Source of the DNA: Tethya wilhelma
Taxonomy: Eukaryota > Porifera > Demospongiae > Tethyida > Tethyidae
Direction: 5' to 3'
Assembly (NCBI GenBank): GCA_964030475.1
Contig: CAXIPT010000005.1
Location: forward strand, 5,837,087 to 5,901,086
Length of the DNA: 64,000 nt
The notes under the pieces were generated by a model that was not told the DNA's origin, searched no databases, and was given only the letters and a program-made list of their open reading frames with translations. Each line of letters opens with the position of its first letter. The first letter of the stretch is position 1. This document shows, in pieces, positions 53,963 to 64,000 of the stretch. The translations under genes were made by a program, and so were the position numbers.

Positions 53963-54074
53963 CATTCACTCTGTTGTCTTACCAATGACACACCCTGTTT
54001 ATCCCGACCTGATCGATTGGAACCATTCACTCTGTGGTCTTACCAATGACACACCCTGTTTATCCCAGCCTGAT
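53963..54074. repeat. Two-copy tandem repeat, about 56-bp unit
   Basis: Two adjacent copies contain CACTCTGT(T/G)GTCTTACCAA followed by TGACACACCCTGTTTATCCC and CCTGATC. No function is apparent. It lies in the presumed RYK intron. Confidence 0.75.
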
Positions 54075-54324
54075 CAGAAGCATCTTATGTATTCACTCAA
54101 CTTATTAGTGGAAAATTAATGTGCATTTGTACCAATTAATGTATAATCAGAAGAGAATTTCATAAACACCCTAGTACATGATGTTTTTCCCCAAATGTGT
54201 GTATTGGAATAAGCAAAGTTATGCTGAAGTGTTCAGGTGTATTGTTTGTTGCTTAGTAACTAATTGAGCAGTTATTAGAACAGGAAATGTGAGTATGTAC
54301 TTACTACCATGTGTACAGGTGGAT

Positions 54325-54384
<60 letters not shown>

Positions 54385-54390
54385 NNNNNN

Positions 54391-54758
54391 CAGAGCATTG
54401 TATTGTATCTGGATCACCATTATGTTGTTATGACGCTAGGCTAGTGTGTAGCTAGTACTGCTGGCCATTTTGGCAAGGGTATTGTTGAGATTATTTGAGC
54501 CTCAATTGTACTCTATATTTGTAGACATTGGGACTATTACATGTAACACACACACACACACACACACGGAACCAACTATAGGATTTAACATCTCCTTTCC
54601 CTGCACTGGATGGCAGGAAGGCTTCGTGAAGTTCTCTGTGGACTTCAACACCACAAACATCGTGGGCAGTGCCCCTTATCAATACCTCCTGAACAAAAGT
54701 GTCAACTTGACTGGCACAAAGAGCTGCAGCTGTACTCTGTGCTCCTCTACTGGTAAGT

Positions 54759-54806
<48 letters not shown>

Positions 54807-54927
54807 GGGGGATATACTAGCTGTTTTTATGAATATACTAACAAATGTCCTCTTTTTTTTCCATCTTCCCTTGCACAGAGTCAGGTGGAGAGGCTGGTTT
54901 CTTTAACAACAACATCTTCTTTATCAA
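54391..54927 (+). pseudogene. Second, broken RYK copy (WIF exon and start of TM exon)
   Basis: After the NNNNNN gap, sequence equal to 51,603-51,755 recurs, followed by a shortened intron and a WIF exon (about 54,582-54,752, FNISFPCTGWQEGFVKFSVD). The following exon opens SGGEAGFFNNNIFFI but loses homology at 54,927, where it runs into inverted beta-helix-gene sequence and soon a stop. The TM helix and everything after it are lost. It carries several replacement changes relative to the intact copy. Confidence 0.7.
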
Positions 54928-55889
54928 TGTTATATTGTTCACAGTTACACTGTTGACCTGAACAAAAAACACCCCAAATTATCTGTAGCAGACAATTATA
55001 GTTTGTATTGGAACTAGTATTATAAAATCCAGTTAATATAGTCAGACTCAGTATGCCCCCACCCTCCCTCCTTACTTGGAAACAGTAGAGGTAGAGTACT
55101 TGTGGTTGGAGGCCACAGCATCTAGTATGGCGAAGTCAGGCACTACCTGCATAAGTCAGGCACTTCTTAACCACACATCTCCCAAGTCAGGCACTTCCTG
55201 ACCACACATCTAATGGGCATCATCTAAGGGGCATCAGGTCAGGCTCTTCCCGCCCACATACCAAGCCTTCTCTGATTGTAAACAGAAGTCAGATGCTCAG
55301 TTGCCCATGCCGATACTCACCTGGCATGACCTAAACAGGTTGTGGTAATGACTTGCTTGTGTGGTAGTGGGTTCAAGAGAGCATGTCCATTCAATGAGTA
55401 GCCAACTGAAATACACTGTCCATGATCAGAAAAACTGATGGAAAGCATACTGCTCCCCATCTAAAGGCAATACTCAGAAAGTCTGTTCCTCTTCCAATCT
55501 CTTAGTCAGCTGTATACTCAATGCATCATAACCCAGACTAAGCTCCATGTCACTTCATGGCTCCATCTCGAGCTGACCTCCTTCCCCCTTGGAGTCGACT
55601 GCCTTTCAAATGGTGCTGTGGCATCATCATCGTAAAACGCCGAAATATCTGGTTAGGCTTCCTACTAGCGGCTGTTTCTACATAGCGGTTGGATGTCAGC
55701 TCGATTAAGCAGATTAAGAATCGTTCTCAAGACCTTTGATTGAACCGCAGGACATTGTTGAGAGCTGCTCTGTGACCAGCTTCAGGTCGAAACTTAACAT
55801 AGCGATGTAAACTGGTTACGGTCAACCCATTTTTATTTTATTTTTATATACATATTTGAATGTAAATCAGATGTAAGTCATTAATGTTT

Positions 55890-55920
<31 letters not shown>

Positions 55921-56163
55921 GTTTTTTGTTTTGTTTTATTTCTTATTTTTTATCTGGAGAGCACATTTATAGGACTACCTTTTGTGTGATCCTTTCTTGT
56001 TGTTACATGTTTAGTACGCAAGATAAATTCATCAACTCTTGGTCTCCTGATGACACGAGGTAGAATGAATGAACTGCGCATGCGCGCCCCCGCCCCTCCC
56101 TTGTCATCAGTGTGACGTCAGTAGCATTGTTGATATAATAAGCTCACCTGGTATTGTAATGTT
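54928..56163 (-). pseudogene. Beta-helix gene fragment split by a 1.07-kb insertion
   Basis: 54,928-55,038 matches about 6,820-6,945 of the intact gene, and 56,105-56,163 matches about 6,938-6,985. The part between (55,039-56,104) is an insertion of unknown type. It has CAAGTCAGGCACTTCCTGAC repeats near 55,120-55,215, a T-rich tract with GTTTT runs at 55,888-55,940, and no recognised protein. The fragment then runs into long-TIR arm B. Confidence 0.65.
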
Positions 56164-57316
56164 CACCCGCTTCTCATGTAATTTTCAGGATATATACTGA
56201 CAAAAATATGAAAAATGATCAGTATTATCCTGTCCACCATAGTATACTATAGTAGACTAGACCGTATTAAAAGATAGCGGACCCTTATTGATAGTCACTT
56301 CGCTAGTAATATTGAATGCAGTGGCTAGCCCCTCCTATGCTTGTCGGTCGCATATAGAGACATATGGGCTCCTAGTAAAGAAGGCGCTGTGTTCCCCTGA
56401 ACGCAATTTGACAAAGGGAAAGAGTTTGGAGAACTTCAGTAGAGAGTAGTGATTCCAAATTACGAGGTGGTTGACCGTGATGATGAAGATTGTCCACTAT
56501 ATATGTCAATGATCTCTTCCATCACATACTCAGCTATTAAAACGAATTGTCCATGTAGAAATATGGAAGGTAAGATAATTTTATCATTGCTGATCATTGT
56601 ACTTGTCAAGTATAGACCTCTGATACAAGCATAAATTTCAGCGTCGAAGGTGTATGTGTATAGTCTGGGCCGCCACTCTGTGTAGGCTAGGCGGAGTGTA
56701 TTAAGGTCTTATATTCATTGCGGAGTATATTATCTATCACCGGACTGTATAGTGTATGTATATCCCATGATTGTGTATTATGTCTTGTAGGTGCTCCATG
56801 ATAGCTATACCATCAATCTGATCAAGCACTGGATTCAGATTTACGTCGGCTCTTCCGGCATTCTAGGCCAACAATAAAAGTATTCTTACTCTCCTCGAGT
56901 GCCAGGTTGCTGTCCAAGACATGACTTAAGTGATAACTTATCTCATGAGAGCCAAAATTGACAAGGTAAATATTGCAGTAATCAATATTATGCCAAAGTT
57001 TTACAAACAGATACTTACACTGTACATCCATAGATATTATACACCACTTATTTATGGTACATCATGCATACTCTTATCCCTAAGATGCCTTGCCGCCTGC
57101 TGGATCTGTCCAATATTCATAGAGTCTTTTTGTGAAATATGTGTATAATTATGGGTGCTTACTATGTTCGGGACCTTACTGAATGTCAATTATGCTGTAT
57201 TTGTGCAGTGGTATAATATTATTCATTCTTTAATTATTTAAATGCCGGTAGGATCTAGGAGAATGGAACTCTTATGTATCACTAGATCTGCTAACAGTTG
57301 GCTGAATTGTGCCGTA
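56164..57316 (+). mobile_element. 1.15-kb inverted-repeat arm B (partner 45,473-46,627)
   Basis: Reverse complement of arm A with only a few differences; for example, the open stretch at 56,822-57,031 (-) differs from its counterpart by two residues (ALEES for ALKES, ECRKS for ECQKS). It begins CACCCGCTTCTCATG directly after TAATGTT. The sequence past 57,316 would be interior of the element if the TIR model is right. Confidence 0.6.
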
Positions 57317-57511
57317 TAAAATAGCAGTTGTAACAAGTGCTTGAGTGTGGTCCACTGACACCATGTTTGAAGATCAAACGGAGCTACCTCATTTGTCAAT
57401 ATAGCTACCAAATAAACGAACATCATCATCAATTGTAAGTGCATGAATTGATATTGTGTGTGTGTGTGAAAATGTGTGCATGACAATTAATGTGTGACAA
57501 TAATTATATGA

Positions 57512-57570
<59 letters not shown>

Positions 57571-58020
57571 TGTGTGGGTGTGCGCGCTGTGTGTGTGGGT
57601 GTGTGTGGGTGTGTGGGTAAGTGGATGTGGGTGTGCGGTGCATGTGTACATACTGTGTTTATAAAGTCATAATGGTTCTTTGATTCTACAGGAATGTAAT
57701 ATCCTAGCTTGTCGGCCATGTCCTATGATCAGTATATACCAGGTGAAATGGCCACTGTCTGTCACATGAGGTTCTATGAGATATGTTTCAATTGCTGCCA
57801 AGGTGAATGGCATAGTCATGATGTGCTTGTACACTTAATGATTGTACATTTATTTCTGTTCCTGAGACAAAGGCAAATCCATGTAGTGACCAGGCTCTTC
57901 ACGGAAGCAAAAACTGAGAAAGAGATAGGGTGAGTGTTAACTTATTAATGCTGTCAAACTTCTCTCTCTTCNAATGAGGTTACAAGTTACAAGTACTGGT
58001 GGTGATTTATAATGGTCTCT

Positions 58021-58105
<85 letters not shown>

Positions 58106-59360
58106 TAGTGTTTATGTACAATGTCATGATAATAGCCGGCATATGTTAGAACACATACTGCTGTATATTATTATCCATTACATTACTATATTTTGTTATT
58201 TTTTGTTCCCTTCATGCAGTGACAAATTTGATCCTATATCATCTACTATCTCAACAATAATATTAAGACTTTGCAATTGGTTGATATATAGAAACTGTAT
58301 ATGGAGTGTCGACATTATGTTGATAAGTCACTACATACATACCAAGGCTCCAATCCCAAACAGCTACAAATTATGACAGTATCGATGAACTGTTGGAAAC
58401 TTGACAGCTTTCCTTTGCTAACTTTTATTAGGCAACTTAGAGTATTATTATTGCACTCTCAATCTGCATGCATATCCATGGCATTCATGACTTGTGTTAT
58501 AAGACTTAGTGTTATAGGTATAGTATGACATTGTTTGCTCATGACGTCTTACTGTATAATGTATATACTCTGCTTGGAATTATTCTTATCAAGATGTATT
58601 AATATTGCAATTATTGCATGCATGGCATGACTTTTCAAAATCTGAATGTATAGCAATATTATTATTAATGCATGCATTAGCATTTTATCTTTCTGTGCAT
58701 GCATGGACAATTAAGCCTGGGGTGCGCATGGAAGAATTAAGCTTTTATAAGTCCTGTATAATTCTAGACCTCTTTTGATCCTATAATATAGTTGTTAATG
58801 TTCTATAACTTTGTTTCAAGGATCCAAGCAATTGCATGCATATTATTTTTATAGTTTGTGAGCTTGCATGAGCTCTGTTGAGAATCATGTATAATTATAT
58901 ATAGCTTTAGCTGCATGCAAATTGCTATAATAAGTGCTGTAATTCTAGAAGGGAACTGCATGAATTAATGCATGCATAGTTTGACTGCAGCAAATCTTAC
59001 ATCTGCAAATGCAAAAGAAGATTATACAATAACCCGGTACACACAAAGTGGAGGACAAAACAGGTATATATACAAACCATGCAGAAATACTGAGTATATA
59101 AAAAAGAACTTACACAAACTAGAAACCAAACACAGACAAGTGACAAGCAAAACACAACTGCATGCTACCCAATACTGGTAAATAAGGTAAAGTTAACACA
59201 TACACTGACACACACTGTCAGCAGCAGTAAAGAGTGCATTTCACCATTAAGCTTTGCTTTATTTTCATCTTTCGAGAAAGAAACTCTGTTAACATTAGAA
59301 GCAAATAATAGCTATTATAGCAGTTTTATATATATTATGAGCAATTGATGACGTACTTAC
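57317..59360. other. No recognised gene; possible interior of the long-TIR element; microsatellites
   Basis: Long (GT)n tracts lie at 57,514-57,580 and 58,022-58,104, with an N at 57,972. An acceptor-donor bounded stretch near 57,692-57,802 (SYDQYIPGEMATVCHMRFYE) and one ending near 57,928 (QRQIHVVTRLFTEAKTEKE) could be exons. I recognise neither. Confidence 0.4.
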
Positions 59361-59471
59361 ATGCAAATACTCTTCTCAAAGAAATCACTTCAGATGCCAT
59401 TTTGAAATTGACACTTCCAACTTCATCGTCATCTGTTTCAGATCCAGAACTCTCCAAATTAAGGTGCCCCA
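59361..59471 (-). CDS. Possible coding exon, unrecognised
   Basis: It is bounded by acceptor TATATAG and donor CAT|GTAAGTACG, with 36 full codons in a phase 1-1 exon reading GHLNLESSGSETDDDEVGSV then NFKMASEVISLRRVFA. The acidic Ser/Asp patch is protein-like, but there is no known domain and no neighbouring exon was found. Confidence 0.3.
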
Positions 59472-59628
59472 CTATATAGTATTAAGAAAACAGATGCACT
59501 CACAATTACATGCAAATTGTCATGACATTCAGTATTGTAATAATAAATTGACAACACTACCTGCTTTATTTAGATTTCAGTACAAAACCAGCATATCATG
59601 AGTCCTGTACAATTTTTCATCATTTTTN

Positions 59629-59728
59629 AATCCACAAGCTGGTGTTCTTGGGGCACCTATTATTGCCGGAACATACCTGTACAGTGATATCCAGTCCATT
59701 TACAAGATGGATGTTACTGCAATGTAAC
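59629..59728 (+). pseudogene. Partial copy of the RTK-E terminal exon
   Basis: Right after the N at 59,628, the plus strand encodes [20 protein letters not shown] then [12 protein letters not shown] and a stop, identical in residues to the end of RTK-E. The 3' flank has the GCTAGC hairpin (59,767-59,786) but otherwise differs from RTK-E. The exon start is cut by the contig join. It is either the end of another RTK in the opposite orientation or a misplaced contig tip. Confidence 0.7.
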
Positions 59729-59799
59729 TTATAGTGAAACTTGTCTTTCTATGTACCCTATAACAATGTGCTAGCTGGCTAGCATAGCTACTACCTATT

Positions 59800-61900
59800 G
59801 TATTTGTAATAAAGAGTTAATGCTCATAGTTCTCGGCGTCGCATACTAAACTATAACATGTTGCTGTGTGTAATATATATATATATATATATCATATTAT
59901 AAGCAAAGTTTTGTCCGTGTGTGTGTAACGGAGGGTCACCGGAAGTGATGCGACCTCGAGCTAAAACGCTACTTTTTCTCTGGACTTTGAAAAATGCAAG
60001 CTATGAAAAGTGTGCCTAGAGAACTAGCTTAGATAGTACTAGCCTAGGATAGAATGGCAGGCGCTACAAGTATGGCTAACTTTTTTTGAGATCGCTGACA
60101 AGGCATACCAGTGGCGTCTGGATCCGACGAACAAGCGTGAAAGAGAAGCCAATCTTTCACAAAAGAAGCGTAGCGAGGAGAGATCTTTCGCTTCTAGGAG
60201 TCTGCTTCTCTGTCGCTGTACACGAAACACAGCTAGCCAGATAACGAGTTTCTTTGCCAGCTGATTGCAAAAATGGCGGAAGTCGGAAAAGGATCGTCTG
60301 TGACGTCACGTAGTGAGGTAAATTGCTGAGCTGGCCAGCAAAGTAGCACTAAGCCAGAGCACTGGCACAAAGCAGTGCATATACACATGCAGCATTGCTT
60401 CCCTTTGAGTTTCCAATTGCTTATGCCAGTATTGATGTGATTGTTGTGTGTTGCTTCAACTGCAAAGGTTGTTCTAAGCCAACTGACCATAGAAGAATAT
60501 TTATTATTATCATAGCTTTGCTCATCAATTTTATCTTACTATTGTTTGAGTTATAGTAACTGATCCTATAAACATACACAAACAAGGAGTGGGCGAGCGA
60601 AGCGAGCCCCACTCCTTGTATATATATATATATATATATCAGTAGTGAGTATATACAGAGAATACAGAGTCAGAGGCAGTGAGAATTTATATCAATTTGA
60701 TGAGAGAAACTATGAGAATTTTAAGAGATCAGAATTAAAACACCAAAGTCTTAAGAAACAGATAGAAACGGAACAAAATGAATCGTATACAGCAACTAAA
60801 GCCCACTGATCTATGGTTAGCAATGTAATTATGGGCAGACTCACTGCAAACTGTGAGTGTCTCCAGATCTTAAACTAAACACATCCCTGATTGAATCTCC
60901 CCTCCCTAAACTAATTCCTGACTCCGCTGCATGGTTATATTTCGATTTTTCCTTGAGAACTTCCATTCATTTTATCCCTAACATAGGCTATAGTTATGAT
61001 TATAAATGATGGTGTAGCTAGTCATTGTTGAATTTTGTTTGAAAACTAGAGGGAATGATGTAATTCTAGTTGGAGTCATGAAGTGTAATGGGTCATGCCT
61101 GGTGGGTGGGGCTAGTGGTCAAGTTTTGGAATTTAATTTAATGGTTACACGGCAAAGTATACAGTGCTTGCAGTCTAGAGAGTAGAATTCATGTTTTTGC
61201 CTACAAGTAACAACTTTGTCAAATCTAACTTTAGGATGAATATTAAGCTTTTTTTTGAATGGATAAGCCTAGTTATGGGTATAGGTACACTCTAATGTGG
61301 CTCAGGACTGCCAAACATTTTGCACCTCCCCAATTTTTAGAGTGTGGTCAAAATCAGATTTGACGTTTTTTTGGAATTTTGTAGTTCTAACCTAGCCTCG
61401 TTCCCAGGCTCCTCCTTCGCGAATATTTTCTTCGAAAATAAGGAAGGAGAGAGCCTGGTACCAGTAGTCACGTGAGTGACGTACTGTTTTACGTAATTCA
61501 AGTTAGTTAGCAAAAGAAAGTTTCCTGGGAGCGACCGCGAACAGAACAGAACAAAAAAATGCTTGAAAAAAACTACCATTTGCTTGTTCAAAGTCATTTC
61601 TTGTGTGCCAAGAGTTAAGATGTACTTCCCAAACAGCGTTTGTGATCGTCGCTTTTGTTTTGTACCTTGGTTTGGTCAGACTGAAAGATCGAGACTGGAC
61701 ACAGAACCAAAAGTGCTGATTCAGAGAGACTGCCATTTATCTGTTGCTTCTTGGACTATCTTTGGAGGCTACTGGCTGCTTTTTTCTTGTCTATTCCCAT
61801 CGTCTTCTACGTCTTGCTCTCTCAGAGCTCGTAGATACGCAAAAATTTTTGCTAACATCAACTGACTGGAACACGTGCGTGACTGTCCACAATACCACTG
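59800..61900. other. No gene seen; repeat hairpins
   Basis: The stretch holds a hairpin with arms AAGGAGTGGGC/GCCCCACTCCTT around GAGCGAAGCGAG (about 60,583-60,619), (TA)n tracts at 59,873-59,892 and 60,619-60,640, and an inverted pair CCAGGCTCCTCCTT/GGAAGGAGAGAGCCTGG at about 61,404-61,460. No supported coding sequence was found. Confidence 0.45.
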
Positions 61901-61909
61901 TTCATCGAA

Positions 61910-62913
61910 CTGCTTCAAGATGTACCTCTGGGCGCAGTGCATTCTTTGCCCTGAATGCTGTTGGATCGAGATTTGGTTGCCTTCATCCTGCGACCTCCCA
62001 TAGAATTTACACCGCTATTGCCACTCCTATACTGCTCTATGGTGCGGAACTCTGGTGCCTTACTAAGACTGAGCTACTAATGATGGAAAGGGTACACAGG
62101 AAAATCCTGAGAACAATTCAGGGGCTACCAACAAGATGCCCATCTAGCTCCCTTCACACATTACTAGGTACTACTGATGTACAATCCATGATCAAACAGC
62201 GTAAACTAAATTTTATTGTCTCTATTGTAAACCTACCGGAAGACTGTATTGCCAAGAAGATACTAAGGGTTAGAGCAGAGTCCCAGGCTGCTAAAGGGTT
62301 GCTTCCCTCATATCATCAGCTGCTTGACGAGCTCAGCCTGCCAGACATTTCCCATCTCCTTGCCCTCCCTCCGAAGAGAAATATATGGAAGAAGGTTACC
62401 CAGAAACAACTTCAAATCAAGTCCTACCTTAACTTTCTGGAGGACTGTTCGGAATACAAAATTACTGATTGTGAGCTCTCACCAGGAAGAGTCTCCCAGC
62501 TGTGGTACTCCACTATTGGAGACTCCTCCCAAACGAAGAAAACAAACTTCAGACTGAGACTTTTGCTTGGCTGTGGGGGTCTGGAAGATGATTGCTCCAG
62601 ATTCCGGGTGCGCACCCGAGATGCCAGGCCTGGTGATCCCAGTTGCAAGCTTTGCTCTGCCCCAGTAGAGGATGCTCACCATTTTATAAGCTGCTGCCCG
62701 GCACTTAACTCCAAGCGAGCTGCCCTTTTACAGGCAGCCCCTCCCTCCACGACCTCGCTTATCCCAGATTATATCACGTGCTCTACCGAATTTACTGACA
62801 CCATTCTTGGAATAAGGTGGATCCCTGACTCGGAAGTGCAGAAATTCTGTGTGGATTTCCTAGCTGATCTCAAGGCGTACCGAGTGAACCTACTACTAGC
62901 GACTTCGGACTAA
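61910..62913 (+). mobile_element. 5'-truncated LINE, C-terminal reverse-transcriptase region
   Basis: The open frame runs from about RTASRCTSGRSAFFALNAVG through IATPILLYGAELWCLTKTEL and ERVHRKILRTIQGLP, the thumb/post-RT region typical of CR1/L2/jockey-like elements. It continues to a C-x-x-C-x(7)-H-H-x(4)-C motif (CKLCSAPVEDAHHFISCCPA) and stops at 62,913. About 330 codons are intact without a frameshift, so the insertion is fairly recent. Endonuclease and RT palm motifs are absent. The codons before about 61,910 belong to other sequence. Confidence 0.75.
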
Positions 62914-63241
62914 ACCTAAAAGCTCAAGATAGGGAACAATTTGGGTATCTCCAAAATTCTACATTCTTTTAGCACCAAAATGATATAAATATCTCAAGCA
63001 TGCGACTTCTAGTTCAAGAGTTATTGCAGTTAACAGTTGGGATAGTCAAAAAAATGTTGTACGTATAATTTCAATAGAAAAAATGGCACCATGACAGCAC
63101 AGCACAAAATGACAGTATAATGAGCATTACATTACAAGAAAGTATATAATATTATATATAATCATAAAACACAAATGCACAAAAAAATATATTAATTGCG
63201 ACTGTGACCACACCCACTTCCGATAAAAACGGAAGTAGTCA

Positions 63242-63760
63242 CTAAACAAATTCCAAGTCACCTTTTTCAATGTCTAGAAGTAGATTTAACGATAGCACTT
63301 GATCTTCTCCATCGTATTGAACATTATACCAGTCTTTTGTACCTGAAACTAGCTCAAGAATTGTTCCGAAATACCACTGTTCTGTGCCATCCACATTCCA
63401 CCGGTGCTTGATTCTTCTTCCTGCTAGATCTTCCTCACTACTATTTGATGAGCTTGATGAAGGCTGCAAGAACAACTGACACAGATTGAGTGCTACTTCA
63501 TCAACAGAAAGCTTTCTTTTGTTCTTTGAGAGGCAAAAAATACTTTTATCTGTGTGGCATTGTTCCAAAACTTTTTGCCGAAAGTCTAACTGGGTCTTCA
63601 GGGCCTGCAATTTGTTAGTCTTAGTTTTCAGCTTCGCAAGTCCATCCTAACCATCTTCTCTTTTTTGTTTAGTCGGCTAAGTGCCACACGGTTCTTTTCA
63701 CCAACCCTTTGCGCAACTTCCAAACGAGTGTGAAGTACCTGATTTTCTTTATTTAGATTT
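63242..63760 (-). pseudogene. Coiled-coil protein with Tudor/chromo-barrel-like C-terminus, frameshifted
   Basis: The C-terminal part (stop at 63,242) reads GRRIKHRWNVDGTEQWYFGT then ILELVSGTKDWYNVQYDGED and ends IEKGDLEFV. This small beta-barrel pattern (K-H-x-W, W-Y-x-G, W-Y-x-V-x-Y-D-G) resembles Tudor-like modules I recall in repeat-associated invertebrate proteins. Upstream is a helix-forming region (LQALKTQLDFRQKVLEQC), and after a one-base frame change near 63,635 a coiled coil (ENQVLHTRLEVAQRVGEKNR). The N-terminus is cut at the N at 63,764. It is possibly transposon-derived. Confidence 0.45.
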
Positions 63761-63765
63761 GTANG

Positions 63766-63862
63766 TTGAAATAGATACGTCTGTCTCCCCTAAAATCCTG
63801 AGAACCACTCAGTGCTTGTCCATCTTTGCCAAACGTTGGACAACTTTGAGAATCTCCTTTAC
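63766..63862 (-). pseudogene. Fragment of an RTK ectodomain exon 2
   Basis: Reading from the acceptor at 63,862, it encodes [20 protein letters not shown] then SQDFRGDRRIYFN, closest to RTK-A and receptor F, and stops at the N at 63,764. The intron flank also matches RTK-A for about 30 bp. It is a contig tip from another family member or from an allele of RTK-A. Confidence 0.7.
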
Positions 63863-63927
63863 CTGATAGAAGTAATAAAGATTTATTCTTGCCCGTTGTC
63901 AAGTGGTTGTTAAGTTTTACAGTGGTC

Positions 63928-64000
63928 TATAAATGCTTTCCACGCGGGAACAGTAGCGATTTTTTAATGAGATGCATGACGTGTTATGACGATTTGTGAC
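63928..64000. mobile_element. End of a MITE related to 28,105-28,649, cut by the window edge
   Basis: GGTCTATAAATGCTTTCCAC then CGCGGGAACAGTAGCG and GAGATGCATGACGTG match the complement of the right end of the element in RTK-E intron 6, with small changes. Confidence 0.65.

Noticed and set aside
60039..60230. Minus-strand ORF MFRVQRQRSRLLEAKDLSSL
   Set aside because: No domain, no splice context, and close to repeat hairpins; likely chance.

Overview
The window is animal nuclear DNA of the demosponge type. The genes are intron-rich, with GT-AG introns whose phases can be checked. A tandem family of tyrosine-kinase receptors carries an ectodomain I do not know from other animals. The rest is AT-rich, with many (TG)n/(AG)n microsatellites and small terminal-inverted-repeat (TIR) elements. 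I infer a demosponge, probably Amphimedon queenslandica or a relative, because that genome is known for receptor tyrosine kinase (RTK) expansions and for the large beta-helix/multi-pass membrane proteins seen here. The species is not proven by the sequence alone.

Layout. 0-11.7 kb: a MITE, a two-exon Kelch-repeat gene (+), an ANKRD39-like ankyrin gene (-), a single-exon 1,328-residue beta-helix/multi-TM protein (-), and the 3' half of a RYK-type receptor pseudokinase (+). 11.7-38.4 kb, all minus strand: an RTK cluster. It holds RTK-A (ectodomain, TM and juxtamembrane only, with a frameshifted signal exon), RTK-B (complete, 13 exons, 1,034 aa predicted), RTK-D (a pseudogene with an internal deletion), RTK-E (13 exons, 906 aa predicted, with a 7.7-kb transposon-filled intron between juxtamembrane and kinase parts), and receptor F (the same ectodomain but no kinase, only a short tyrosine-bearing tail). 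38.6-43.9 kb: a 251-aa unrecognised gene (-) with a tRNA-Asp(GTC) on the opposite strand in one intron, then the C-terminal part of a calponin-homology gene, probably LRCH-like (-). 45.4-57.3 kb: a duplicated and rearranged zone with two 1.15-kb inverted arms, broken copies of the beta-helix gene, the 5' half of RYK (+) and a second, broken RYK copy. 57.3-64 kb: mostly repeats, including a LINE fragment, pieces of RTK exons at contig joins and a Tudor-like ORF.

How the parts relate. Exon phases show that the RYK 5' half (50,974-53,511) continues exactly into the 3' half (9,177-10,717), although they lie about 44 kb apart in the wrong order. Single N bases and one six-N gap, mostly beside microsatellites, suggest the scaffold order is partly wrong or mixes two haplotypes. 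The RTK family is built from phase-1 exon modules: signal peptide, two homologous ectodomain modules, a mucin-like/TM exon, a tyrosine-motif tail, then the kinase. Receptor F swaps the TM/tail and kinase exons for a single different TM/tail exon.
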